From the NCBI GenBank assembly GCA_949299545.1, contig CASGAM010000041.1, positions 62,001 to 126,000 on the forward strand: 64,000 nucleotides of DNA. The letters run 5' to 3'. Shown here one piece after another: positions 28,448-37,400 of this stretch; position 1 is the stretch's first letter, and each line of letters starts with the position of its first letter. Position numbers and translations under genes: made by a program. The DNA comes from an uncultured Prevotellaceae bacterium. Its GTDB lineage: Bacteria; Bacteroidota; Bacteroidia; Bacteroidales; Bacteroidaceae. Below the pieces are notes generated by a model, which saw only the letters and a list, made by a program, of their open reading frames with translations, was not told where the DNA came from and searched no databases.

Positions 28448-28468
28448 TAAATATAACGAATATTCGTT
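28448..28468 (-). promoter_or_regulatory. Palindrome abutting a -7-like box upstream of ugd
   Basis: A perfect 14-bp palindrome AACGAATATTCGTT (28455-28468) directly adjoins TATATTTA (28455-28448, minus), one base off the Bacteroidetes -7 consensus. It lies about 25-45 bp before the ugd start. It may be a regulated internal promoter of the capsule-precursor operon; this is inference. Confidence 0.35.
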
Positions 28469-28506
28469 GTTTTACCCATGTTTATTGGACTTTTTTTGCT
28501 TGATTC

Positions 28507-28953
28507 TCAGAATTTCTCCAGTTCTAATCGTGCGTAGTCCGATTGTAATGTCATTTTACACCCGTTGCAATGGATTATTTCGAATACAGTTATCACTTGG
28601 TTGTTGATACCGAATGGTTGTAGTTGTTCTGGAGTCGCATTTTTTCCGTTGTCGTATGTGCCACCACGTTGTTTAAAATCTCGTAGTATCAGTTGCGTTT
28701 GGTCGTCATTGTATTCCGTACGTGCCACACAATCCTGAAGGCCTTGCTCTCCTTGTTTTTCAGAGATCTCTGTCACCATGCGGGTGATACCGAAAAACAA
28801 CCGTTCACAATGGTGTGTTTCGCCATCAGCCAATGTAGTGAAGGATTTCAACATCCAGAAACCTTCAATATCTTCGTTAATTGGCCCTTTAGTACATCCG
28901 GCTGATAAGGCCAGCATACAGATGATTCCTAATTTCAATGTTAATGTTTTCAT
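28507..28953 (-). CDS. Small lipocalin-like lipoprotein, function unknown
   Basis: The 148-residue protein has a lipoprotein signal (KLGIICMLALSAGC, Cys at residue 20) and a small domain beginning IEGFWMLKSFTT, which resembles the start of lipocalin-like domains of Bacteroidetes. Internal cysteines occur in HHCERLFF, LQDCVART and IIHCNGCKMTL. Its ATG overlaps the wzi stop (ATGA), so translation is coupled to wzi and a role beside Wzi in the outer membrane is plausible. I cannot assign a specific function. Confidence 0.8.
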   Translation of the reverse strand: MKTLTLKLGIICMLALSAGCTKGPINEDIEGFWMLKSFTTLADGETHHCERLFFGITRMVTEISEKQGEQGLQDCVARTEYNDDQTQLILRDFKQRGGTYDNGKNATPEQLQPFGINNQVITVFEIIHCNGCKMTLQSDYARLELEKF

Positions 28954-30428
28954 AATTTGATGATACCGGTTTTGCGTATGGTAATCATGCCTCCCACACT
29001 GTTTCCTAAATAGTTTCCACGATCAAGCCCGAAACTCCCCGTCAAACTCCAACCTTTTGCTTTCTTCGGGCTGTAGGTCGCTTCAGCCAGTCCGGCAGCC
29101 TGGCATCTCACTTTGTCCAATGGTGTGTAATAAGTTCCCCACTGTCTGCTGTAAGTGAACAGTAACCGCCATTTCCATTCTGCGGTTGGTTCACCGCTGA
29201 TACCGATATGTTGTAGTTTTACCCTGCTGCTTCGTATTTCATTTGCATTATCCGGGCTATATTGTGGGCCGTACAGAAACGGATGCCCCAACGTTGCGCC
29301 GTAGTTTTGCCAGCCAAGGTATTCCCAGTTATTGTAATAATGGTCGTTGCCACTCATTTGCAGGTCATTGAAAGAACCCGCTACTCCGTCGTATAAGACC
29401 GGTCCTGTTTGGTCATGTGTACTCATGCCTTCCCATACGAACGCGCTGATCCAACGGTTTTTTGGCGGATTGATTTCAAAACCGATATGTCCGTCTTTCC
29501 AGCGTCCGTACTGGAAAAACATTTGGGAATGATCCTCGAAATAATGCTCTAAATAAACTCTGACGCGCCAATCGCCTGGATAGGCTGTAATGGCGCCGCT
29601 CCAGCTACCGCAGTGGTTACCTTCGATGTTTTGCAGTGTGCTGCTTTGTTTTGGGATGAAGGCCTTTAACAGAGATCTGAAGCCGTCGGGCATATCTCTT
29701 ATTAAGGAAATGCTACCGTCATCATTCTTTTTCATCCTGTCACCGGCAAATTGTGCGGCATCTGTCAGTGATACTTCAAACTCCAAAGGAAATATCTGCC
29801 TGTTTCCGACACGTGCCATGAGGGACTTGCTATGCAGTAAAACGTTGCGTGTAAATTGCTTGCCGGGAGCTACAAAGTCCTGTTGCCAGCAACCGTCAGT
29901 AAAATATCCGTAAGCAACGTGTCCTTTGAAAGCTAACCAGCCCTTGGTGCCGGGTATGGTCCAGAAATCTTTCATTTCGGCACGTATCTGAGGTATTGGT
30001 CGGGCATTAATGCCTTCTACCATCCAACCACTGGTCAGAGCCTCATTCTTGTCCAATGGGAATCCGGAACGCTCTTTGCTGCCGATACTCAGGTTCAGCA
30101 TCCGCCAGGTAATATCAGCGTATGCCTGCTGTATCCATACTTTTGAGGCCATGTTTATGCCGCCTGCAATGTCTATTCCCGCACCGATACGCCATCCTCG
30201 TTTCAGGTCGTGGCTCCAGGAACCTCCGGCTCTCAGATAACCGCTGCTGGTATGTTCGCTGCTCATGCCGTAACGGTTCGCTGTCAGCCATGTCGGTGCA
30301 TAGTTTCCTTCCGAGAGTGCCCATGCCGCTTCCAGGCGGTAGCAAATACTGTCGTTGGCTGTTGCATTGCAGACGGCGAGGGTGGTGAACAGTGTTGCGA
30401 TACAGTTTTTTATGGATTTTGTCCTCAT
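28950..30428 (-). CDS. Wzi-family capsule assembly outer-membrane protein
   Basis: The 492-residue protein starts with a signal peptide (MRTKSIKNCIATLFTTLAVCNATA) and is rich in alternating aromatic beta-strands typical of an outer-membrane barrel, e.g. SICYRLEAAWALSEGNYAP, WLTANRYGMSS and WKWRLLFTYSRQWGTYY. The pattern matches the Wzi-like capsule assembly family. E. coli Wzi is a barrel that anchors capsule at the cell surface. I start at ATG 30428 because upstream codons lack a signal peptide and overlap the promoter. The ATGA overlap with the lipoprotein, and the ugd-gmd-fcl genes downstream, support a capsule or exopolysaccharide role. Confidence 0.87.
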   Translation of the reverse strand: MRTKSIKNCIATLFTTLAVCNATANDSICYRLEAAWALSEGNYAPTWLTANRYGMSSEHTSSGYLRAGGSWSHDLKRGWRIGAGIDIAGGINMASKVWIQQAYADITWRMLNLSIGSKERSGFPLDKNEALTSGWMVEGINARPIPQIRAEMKDFWTIPGTKGWLAFKGHVAYGYFTDGCWQQDFVAPGKQFTRNVLLHSKSLMARVGNRQIFPLEFEVSLTDAAQFAGDRMKKNDDGSISLIRDMPDGFRSLLKAFIPKQSSTLQNIEGNHCGSWSGAITAYPGDWRVRVYLEHYFEDHSQMFFQYGRWKDGHIGFEINPPKNRWISAFVWEGMSTHDQTGPVLYDGVAGSFNDLQMSGNDHYYNNWEYLGWQNYGATLGHPFLYGPQYSPDNANEIRSSRVKLQHIGISGEPTAEWKWRLLFTYSRQWGTYYTPLDKVRCQAAGLAEATYSPKKAKGWSLTGSFGLDRGNYLGNSVGGMITIRKTGIIKL

Positions 30429-30459
30429 TTGTTCTTTCTGTAAGTCTTTATTTTCATGG

Positions 30460-30491
30460 CAAAGATAGCCAAAACCTTTAAGATAGGCAAA
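30460..30491 (-). promoter_or_regulatory. Promoter of the wzi operon
   Basis: TTTG (30491-30488), 20 bp, TATCTTTG (30467-30460) on the minus strand. The -33 TTTG is itself the end of a second TATCTTTG (30495-30488), so two overlapping start sites are possible. Confidence 0.7.
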
Positions 30492-30595
30492 GATACCTTG
30501 TATGACCGGATGAAAAATCCTCAAATTCTTTTGAACCGAGGCTTTTTGAGGATTTTATCTGATTGCTTACTTGGTCACTGTATGCCTGGGGTACA

Positions 30596-30632
30596 GAAAA
30601 AGAAAAGCCGCGCCATCTGATGATGGCGCAGC
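30596..30632 (-). terminator. Terminator of xylB-xylA
   Basis: GCCGCGCCATC (30607-30617) pairs with GATGGCGCAGC, one mismatch, with a tiny loop. On the minus strand the stem runs into TTTTCTTTTT. It lies 36 bp past the xylA stop. Confidence 0.88.
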
Positions 30633-30667
30633 CCTTATTGAGATAAATAAATAATGGTGTCGTTTTA

Positions 30668-31984
30668 TTAGCAGTACATGTTGACGATAGCTTCGTAAAG
30701 TTCCTGCTTGCCGCTGGTTTGTTTCGGCTCGCCGTTCTTCTTGGCATAAGCCACGATGTCTTCCAATGACAGTTTGCCTTCTTCAAACTCCTTGCCTTTT
30801 CCTGCATCGAAGCTGGCATAACGGTCAGCAACCATCTTCTTGATAGGAGACTTTTCGAGCAGTTCGGCTGCGTTTTCCAATGCGCGTGCCATAGCGTCCA
30901 TACCGGCGATGTGAGCAATGAAGATGTCTTCAAGGTCGGTAGAGTTGCGGCGTGTCTTGGCGTCGAAGTTGGTACCGCCGTTGCCGAGACCACCGTTGCG
31001 GATGATTTGCATCATAGCTTGAATCAGCTCGAAGTTGTCGATAGGGAACTGGTCAGTATCCCAACCGTTCTGGTAGTCACCACGGTTGGCATCGATAGAA
31101 CCGAGCATGCCGGCGTCTACGGCGCAAGCCAGTTCGTGTTCAAATGTGTGGCCGGCCAAAGTGGCGTGGTTTACTTCGATGTTTACCTTGAAGTCTTTGT
31201 CGAGGCCGTGAGCTTTCAAGAAGCCGATAACGGTTTCAGTGTCTACATCGTACTGATGTTTTGACGGTTCCATTGGTTTCGGCTCGATAAGGAATGTACC
31301 GGTGAAACCATTGGCGCGTGCATAGTCGCGAGCGGCTTTCAACATTTGTGCGAGGTGTTCTTTCTCACGTTTCATGTCAGTGTTGAGCAGGCTCATGTAA
31401 CCTTCGCGGCCACCCCAGAATACATAGTTTGTACCACCCAATGCGATAGTGGCGTCGATAGCGTTCTTGATTTGTACGGCTGCGCGTGCAACAACGTCAA
31501 AATCAGGATTGGTAGCAGCTCCGTTCATGTAACGTTTGTGGCCGAACACGTTAGCTGTTCCCCACAAATTCTTGATGCCTGTAGCAGCCATTTTCTCTTT
31601 CAGGTAAGCAACGATTTCTTTCATGTTGGCTTCATACTCTTCGATGGAGTTGCCTTCAGAAACGAGGTCAACATCGTGGAAGCAGAAGTATTCAACGCCC
31701 AACTTCTGCATGATTTCAAATCCGGCGTCAACTTTTTGTTTGGCAATAGCCATGGCGTCAGAACCTTCGTTCCAGGGGAAAGTCTTTGTACCGCCACCGA
31801 ACTGGTCGCCGCCTTCAGCGCAGAGTGTGTGCCACCAAGCCATGGCGAATTTGAGCCAGTCTTTCATTTTTTTGCCCATGATGACTTTCTCAGCGTCATA
31901 GTAGTGGTAAGCCATCGGGTTCTTGCTTTCTTTTCCTTCAAACTTAATCTTTCCTATACCAGGAAAATACTCTTTTTGTGCCAT
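30668..31984 (-). CDS. xylA: Xylose isomerase
   Basis: XylA interconverts D-xylose and D-xylulose. The 438-residue TIM-barrel enzyme is full length for the family-II type: WWHTLCAEGGDQFGGGT, the catalytic His in FCFHDVDLV, FLIEPKPMEPSKHQYD (metal Glu), and NIEVNHATLAGHTFEHELA with GSIDANRGD (metal Asp). It lies 31 bp after xylB in the same operon, so the pair converts xylose to xylulose-5-phosphate. No xylose transporter is adjacent. Confidence 0.97.
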   Translation of the reverse strand: MAQKEYFPGIGKIKFEGKESKNPMAYHYYDAEKVIMGKKMKDWLKFAMAWWHTLCAEGGDQFGGGTKTFPWNEGSDAMAIAKQKVDAGFEIMQKLGVEYFCFHDVDLVSEGNSIEEYEANMKEIVAYLKEKMAATGIKNLWGTANVFGHKRYMNGAATNPDFDVVARAAVQIKNAIDATIALGGTNYVFWGGREGYMSLLNTDMKREKEHLAQMLKAARDYARANGFTGTFLIEPKPMEPSKHQYDVDTETVIGFLKAHGLDKDFKVNIEVNHATLAGHTFEHELACAVDAGMLGSIDANRGDYQNGWDTDQFPIDNFELIQAMMQIIRNGGLGNGGTNFDAKTRRNSTDLEDIFIAHIAGMDAMARALENAAELLEKSPIKKMVADRYASFDAGKGKEFEEGKLSLEDIVAYAKKNGEPKQTSGKQELYEAIVNMYC

Positions 31985-32015
31985 AGTACTTTTGTTTTTA
32001 AGTTAGTAATTTTAG

Positions 32016-33536
32016 TTATTTGTTTGAATCGAGGCGTTTGAGCACGTTAAGCCAGCGCTCATAGGCCTCCATGTATTGAGGTTGCAGTTTGGTATCTGGT
32101 TCGATGACGGCCAATCTTTCAAGTGAAGCAAAGGCTTCCTGGGTGTTTTTGTAGATGCCGGCTCCGATACCTGCGCCTTTGGCGGCACCTACTGATCCGT
32201 CAGTTTCATATAATTCGATGGTAGCGCCTGTTACACCGGCCAGCGTGTCGCGGAACAGCGGACTGAGGAACATGTTGGCACGTCCGGCGTGGATGCGGTT
32301 GATGTCCATGCCCATTTCCCGCATGACGTCAATACCATATTTGAATGAGAAGACGATACCTTCCTGAGCGGCGCGTACGAGGTGTTCGCGGCGGTGGATA
32401 TTGAAGTTGATACCTTCGATGGCGCAACCTGTTTCCCGGTTTTCCATGACTCTTTCAGCGCCGTTGCCGAAAGGAATGATGCTGATGCCTTCGCTGCCGA
32501 CTGGTACTTGTTCGGCCATGCGGTTCATGTCTTCATAGCTGCATCCTTCTTGTACGATGTGGCGGTGAATCCATGAATTGAGGATTCCTGTTCCGTTGAT
32601 GCAGAGCAACACGCCGAGTCGGGTTTGTCCGTCCATGAGATGGTTGACGTGGGCAAAAGTATTGACGCGTGAACGAGGGTCATAATTGACTTGTCCGTTA
32701 ACACCGTATACAACGCCGGATGTACCGGCTGTTGAGGCAATTTCGCCGGGGTTGAACACGTTGAGCGACAGCGCGTTGTTAGGCTGGTCGCCGGCACGGT
32801 AAGTTACGGGTATGCCTGCTTTGATGCCCAATTCTTCGGCAATGGCTGCTGTGACGCGTCCTTGTTCGCTGAACGTCGGACGGATTTCAGGAATGAAACT
32901 TTCGCTGAAGCCGAAATGTTCCATTAGTTCTTTGCATACGCGATTCTCCTTGAAATCCCAGAAGATGCCTTCTGATAGTCCTGAAACAGTTGTTGTAGCT
33001 GTTCCGGTCAGACGCAACGCGATGTAGTCGCCCGGTAGCAGAATCTTGTCTATCTTTTCATAAACCTCAGGTTCGTTCTCTTTTACCCATGCGAGTTTTG
33101 CGGCGGTAAAGTTTCCCGGAGAATTAAGCAAATGGCTCAGACAGAAGTCACTGCCCAATGTTTGCATGGCTTTTTGTCCGTATGGTACTGCACGTGAGTC
33201 GCACCAAATGATGGCGGGTCGTAAGACTTTTCCATCTTTGTCAACACATACCAAACCGTGCATTTGGTAACTGATACCGATGGCCGCCAAACCGTCTTTG
33301 ATGTCAGCTACGCTGCAACCGGCTTTGGTTGCGGCAGTCTGCATGGCCTCTGCAGTAGCCTGTTTCAGATACCCCCACCATGCTTCCGGGTCTTGTTCTG
33401 CCCATCCGGCTTTGAGGCTTGTGATGGGTGCTTCCTGTTTTGGAAAGAAAGCGTTACTCAATGTCTTGCCGTTTTGAGCATCAACGATACATGCTTTTAC
33501 GGAAGAACTGCCAATGTCATATCCAATTAAATACAT
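32016..33536 (-). CDS. xylB: Xylulokinase (FGGY family)
   Basis: The 506-residue sugar kinase phosphorylates D-xylulose. FGGY features are YLIGYDIGSSSVKACIVD (phosphate 1), ISYQMHGLVCVDKDG, WCDSRAVPYGQ, STAGTSGVVYGV, and the C-terminal GAAKGAGIGAGIY adenine region. Pairing with xylA fixes the likely substrate. It is the first gene of the operon, divergent from a Crp/Fnr-type regulator. Confidence 0.95.
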   Translation of the reverse strand: MYLIGYDIGSSSVKACIVDAQNGKTLSNAFFPKQEAPITSLKAGWAEQDPEAWWGYLKQATAEAMQTAATKAGCSVADIKDGLAAIGISYQMHGLVCVDKDGKVLRPAIIWCDSRAVPYGQKAMQTLGSDFCLSHLLNSPGNFTAAKLAWVKENEPEVYEKIDKILLPGDYIALRLTGTATTTVSGLSEGIFWDFKENRVCKELMEHFGFSESFIPEIRPTFSEQGRVTAAIAEELGIKAGIPVTYRAGDQPNNALSLNVFNPGEIASTAGTSGVVYGVNGQVNYDPRSRVNTFAHVNHLMDGQTRLGVLLCINGTGILNSWIHRHIVQEGCSYEDMNRMAEQVPVGSEGISIIPFGNGAERVMENRETGCAIEGINFNIHRREHLVRAAQEGIVFSFKYGIDVMREMGMDINRIHAGRANMFLSPLFRDTLAGVTGATIELYETDGSVGAAKGAGIGAGIYKNTQEAFASLERLAVIEPDTKLQPQYMEAYERWLNVLKRLDSNK

Positions 33537-33588
33537 AGCGCTTTTGAATGAGTGTGAATTAATAGTATTATTTCTTTAGTGTTCCCTG

Positions 33589-33596
33589 CAAATATA
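33589..33596 (-). promoter_or_regulatory. Promoter -7 box of xylB
   Basis: TATATTTG on the minus strand, 53 bp before the xylB start. There is no good -33 element at normal spacing, which fits a promoter needing an activator. An extra half-site TTCTGATAT at 33604-33612 lies between the -7 and -33 positions. Confidence 0.6.
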
Positions 33597-33661
33597 GTTG
33601 TTGTTCTGATATGAAGGTTATTTTGTGTACCTTAAAACAAGGCTTTTTAGATTGTGAACCG

Positions 33662-33687
33662 TTTTTTCTGATTTATATCAGAAAAAA
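33662..33687. promoter_or_regulatory. Fnr/Crp-type palindrome in the xylB/regulator divergent region
   Basis: Perfect 11-bp arms TTTTTTCTGAT / ATCAGAAAAAA surround a 4-bp spacer TTAT. The core CTGAT-N4-ATCAG differs by one symmetric base from the Fnr consensus TTGAT-N4-ATCAA. It lies 66 bp upstream of the xylB -7 box and 60 bp before the start of the divergent Crp/Fnr-family gene. It is therefore a good candidate operator for that regulator. A hairpin role in RNA is less likely because it lies before both genes. Confidence 0.65.
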
Positions 33688-33746
33688 CAGCTTTCAGCTA
33701 AGGTTTTTTAGTCGGATTTATGTATATTCGCTTTATTAAAAAGTAG

Positions 33747-34367
33747 ATGGCGATGGAAACAGATTCTAAAACACTGGCGGACAAGATCCCCTCCTTTACC
33801 GGGTTGTCCGATGAAGAAAAAGAAGCGTTGTCCGCCATATTAATTATGCGTAAAGTGCATAAGAACGAGATGGTTGTACGCGACGGACAGATTTGTCTTT
33901 ATATGGTGTACGTGTGTAAGGGGTTGTTGCGGCAATACTATTACAAGGGAGGCAGGGAGATTACAGAACATTTTACCTGCGAGGGCAATATAGCTTACTG
34001 CATAGAAAGTATTTTCAAGAATAAACCATCACACTTGATGATGCAGGCCCTGGAGCCGTGTGAACTTTGCATGATTCCTTATGCCGGTTTGGTAGAATTG
34101 TCTCTGCGCTACAAGGGTATTGCCGAGTGGTTGCGTCATTTTTTGGAGAACAATTTGATACTCCACCAGGTAAAGGCCGATTCCTGGCGCTTTGAGTCGG
34201 CGAGAGAACGTTATGAACGTTTCTTGAGAGAGTTTCCGACAATAGCCAATCGCGCGTCGGTCAATGACATGGCTTCTTATCTTTTGATGACTCCTGAATC
34301 GTTAAGTCGTGTTCGGACGAGTGTATCAAACGCGGCTAAAAAAGAAAAACTCAACATATCGGAATAA
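33747..34367 (+). CDS. Crp/Fnr-family transcriptional regulator, probable xylose-locus regulator
   Basis: The 206-residue protein has a cyclic-nucleotide-binding-type sensor domain (about 20-130) and a C-terminal winged helix (about 150-200). The recognition helix reads MTPESLSRVRTSV: Glu184, Ser187 and Arg188 align with the Fnr DNA-contact residues E..SR. The N-terminal cysteine cluster that binds the Fnr Fe-S centre is absent, so it is not a classical oxygen sensor, and I cannot name the effector. It is divergent from xylB-xylA with a matching Fnr-type palindrome between them. ATG 33753 (METDSK) is an alternative start. Confidence 0.85.
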   Translation: MAMETDSKTLADKIPSFTGLSDEEKEALSAILIMRKVHKNEMVVRDGQICLYMVYVCKGLLRQYYYKGGREITEHFTCEGNIAYCIESIFKNKPSHLMMQALEPCELCMIPYAGLVELSLRYKGIAEWLRHFLENNLILHQVKADSWRFESARERYERFLREFPTIANRASVNDMASYLLMTPESLSRVRTSVSNAAKKEKLNISE

Positions 34368-34398
34368 AACGCATGACAGCCTGTGTGAAAACAAGTTT

Positions 34399-34427
34399 TT
34401 GTTTTCCGCTTTTGTTTTTTAACTTTG
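34399..34427 (+). promoter_or_regulatory. Promoter of the HTCS gene
   Basis: TTG (34399-34401), 18 bp, TAACTTTG (34420-34427), 20 bp before ATG 34447. A dyad GAAAACAA / TTGTTTTC (34387-34394 / 34399-34406) overlaps the -33 element. Confidence 0.6.
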
Positions 34428-34446
34428 TGGTGTGAAATGTGCCGTT

Positions 34447-37400
34447 ATGAATAGGGTTAACCTAATGTGGCTTTGGTTGTTTGTGCTTCTTCTGTTTCCC
34501 CATCGGGTGTTGGCTCAGTGGGAACTGATTACTTTGCCCAATCAGCGGCAGATGCCGGTGGGCAATGTACATCAGGTTATGCAAGACCGTTCAGGCTATA
34601 TCTGGTATGCTACAGACGGAGGGGGACTTTGTCGTGACAACGGCTATCAGATAGATGTCTTGCGTGAGGGATTGCCTTCTTTACAATTGTCACAGATTGC
34701 AGAAGATACAGCGGGAAACATCTGGGTGGGTACGCTTAATGGATTGTGTCGTATAGACAGGAAGGAGCAGTTCCGGATTCATCGTTTTACCGAGGAACCG
34801 TTCTCATCTGAGGTCATTAATGCGATAGTGGGTACGAGGATTGGCGATGTGTGGGTAGCATCGGGCAAGGTTGTGGTACGTTTTGATGTCCGTGGGCAAT
34901 GTCTCGGCACTTACAGGAACCGGAACGTGAACAATTCTGGTAAATGGGTCAACAGTTTTTACGAGGACAGCAAGGGGCGTTTGTGGGTATTGGAGAGTAG
35001 AAACGGTTTATCACGCTATGTGGCAGAAGCAGACACATTTATGCGAATGCCTTGGAATGGGAGTGATCCCATTGAAATGGTAGAAGACACATTGCATGAT
35101 TGTTACTGGATTTGTACGTGGGACCGGGGTATTATACGTTATGACATGGCGATAGCTGACGGACGGTTGTCTGATGGTACTTTATTTGTGGCTACACCTC
35201 CTTTTAATTCATTGGATATTTGTCTCAGTGAAGATGGCCATACGCTTTTTACCACTGACATGAGTTCTTTGCGTCAGTGGCATATTTTGCCGGATGGCAC
35301 GTTGGAAGAGGATACGGCAATCCGTAATCAGCTGCCGCCGGGCATAAATATATTGGATAAACTGAATCTGGACCGCGAGGGCAATATCTGGGTGGCCAGC
35401 TATATGCCCCATACGTTTATTTTGTCTCAGACACGGTCGCAGGAAGCAGTTTCTACATTGCCGGAACTCAATCGTCAGATGTTGCTGCAAACCGGCATGC
35501 GTCTGTTGCCGCATAATATTATCGCAGACGGCGATGATTTGTGGTTGTGGCAGGGGCGTGTCGGGCTGGTTAATTACAGTCCAGCTTATGGTGTGCAGCA
35601 ATGTCCCGGTATTCGGGGACCTCATCATCTGAGCCGGATGGAAAAATGTGTGGAGCAGGGCGGGGTGTGGCTTGCTCAGGGAGCCGGGCTTTATCATGCC
35701 TGGCGCGAGGGGGCGGAGTTGCGTCTGGAAGAAATTGTCCGTATGCCCGATAATGAGGAGGTGTTTTCGATATTTGAAACAGCAGACGGCTTTTTGTGGA
35801 TAGGGACGGAGCGCAGTGTTTTCCGTTACGAGCTGCGGGAGAGACGTGCCGAGCGGGTGGCGCATACCGGTTCTGCCGTACTTTTCCTCGTTACGGATGC
35901 TTCGGGCAGCCCACATTGGCTGACGGAAGATATGATGTCTGTTTATACGGCTTTGGGGCGCGGGGCTGACGGTACGTTGTGGTGGGGCGATTCCGATGGA
36001 TATATCTACAGGCAGGGGCGTAACGATGCCGCTCCCCGTGTGGCATATTGTGCAGCGGCCGGTGAGACCATCAACCGCATTTGTTGCGACAGTCGCGGTC
36101 ACGTCTGGGCATTGTCCGACCAGACCCTCAGCGAATACAATCCGCAGACCTCCGCGCAGCGGGTTTTCAGCGCGACAGACAAAAGGTGGGGGGTAGATTT
36201 TTTCCGTAGCATTTGTGTTGTTGAGGATAGTGTGTTTGTTGGTTGTGCGGGTAACGTGCTTTGTATGGTGTCTTCTGTTGCTTTGGATCATCCTTCAGAG
36301 GTCCGCCCGCCGGTCGTCAGCACCATTTTATGCGACAATACACTGCAGATGCCTGCGTCGTCATCTGTAGACATCTCTTACGCAACCCGGGTGGTGGAGG
36401 TGCGTATGACAACGCTCGATATCCCATATGCCGGAAATATCCGGTTTGCTTACCGCATTCGTGAACTAAGCGATGAATGGGTAACTTTGCCCATCGGACA
36501 AAATACTTTACGTTTGTTGTTACCCTCCGCCGGAAAATATACTTTGGAAGCAAAAGCGACTGACCGGTTCGGCGTATGGAGCAACCCGGATGTGTTGCTT
36601 GTACTGCATAAATTGCCGGCCTGGTGGCAGACCCGTTGGGCTTACACCATGTATGCTCTTGCAGGTCTGTTGTTCCTTTGGCTGCTTGTCCGCCGTTTGA
36701 TTGCAAGGCAGAAAAAATTACATGAGCAACAGATGCAGGAAAAACTCACAGAACTTAAATTCCGTTTTTTTACGAACGTCAGTCATGAATTACGCGCGCC
36801 GCTTTCGCTTATCATCACGCCTTTGGACAGTATGATAAGAAAAGGTGGGAACGATGCCCTGCAGCCCATATTGCGTCAGGCAGAACATTTGCTGGATTTG
36901 ATAAACCGTCTGCTCGATTTCAGAAAAATGGAGACCGGAAACGAACATCTGCAACCGCGTACCGGCAATCTGACGGAGTTTATCCGTATGGAGGCAGATG
37001 CGTTCAGGCCTTTGGCAGAAAGCAAACATCTTTCGTTGCATGTAGAAGTGCCGGAGAAAGATGTTTACTGTTCATTCGATCATGAGAAGATGCACCATAT
37101 ACTGAGTAATCTTATCAGTAATGCTGTCAAGTATAATTGCCGGGATGGGGATGTATATGTAAAGGTTGATGTTCAAAACGACCGTACGTTGTTATTGGCT
37201 GTCCGGGATACAGGGATAGGCATACCGAAGGCCGATTTGGCACATATCTTTGACCGCTTCTATCAGGCCGGCAATCGTGCGAACGAAACGGGCACCGGTA
37301 TCGGGCTGAACATGACCTACGAGTTCGTACGCCTGCACGGAGGCGAACTGACGGTGGAGAGCGTCGAGGGAGAGGGTAGCACGTTTACCATGAAGCTACC

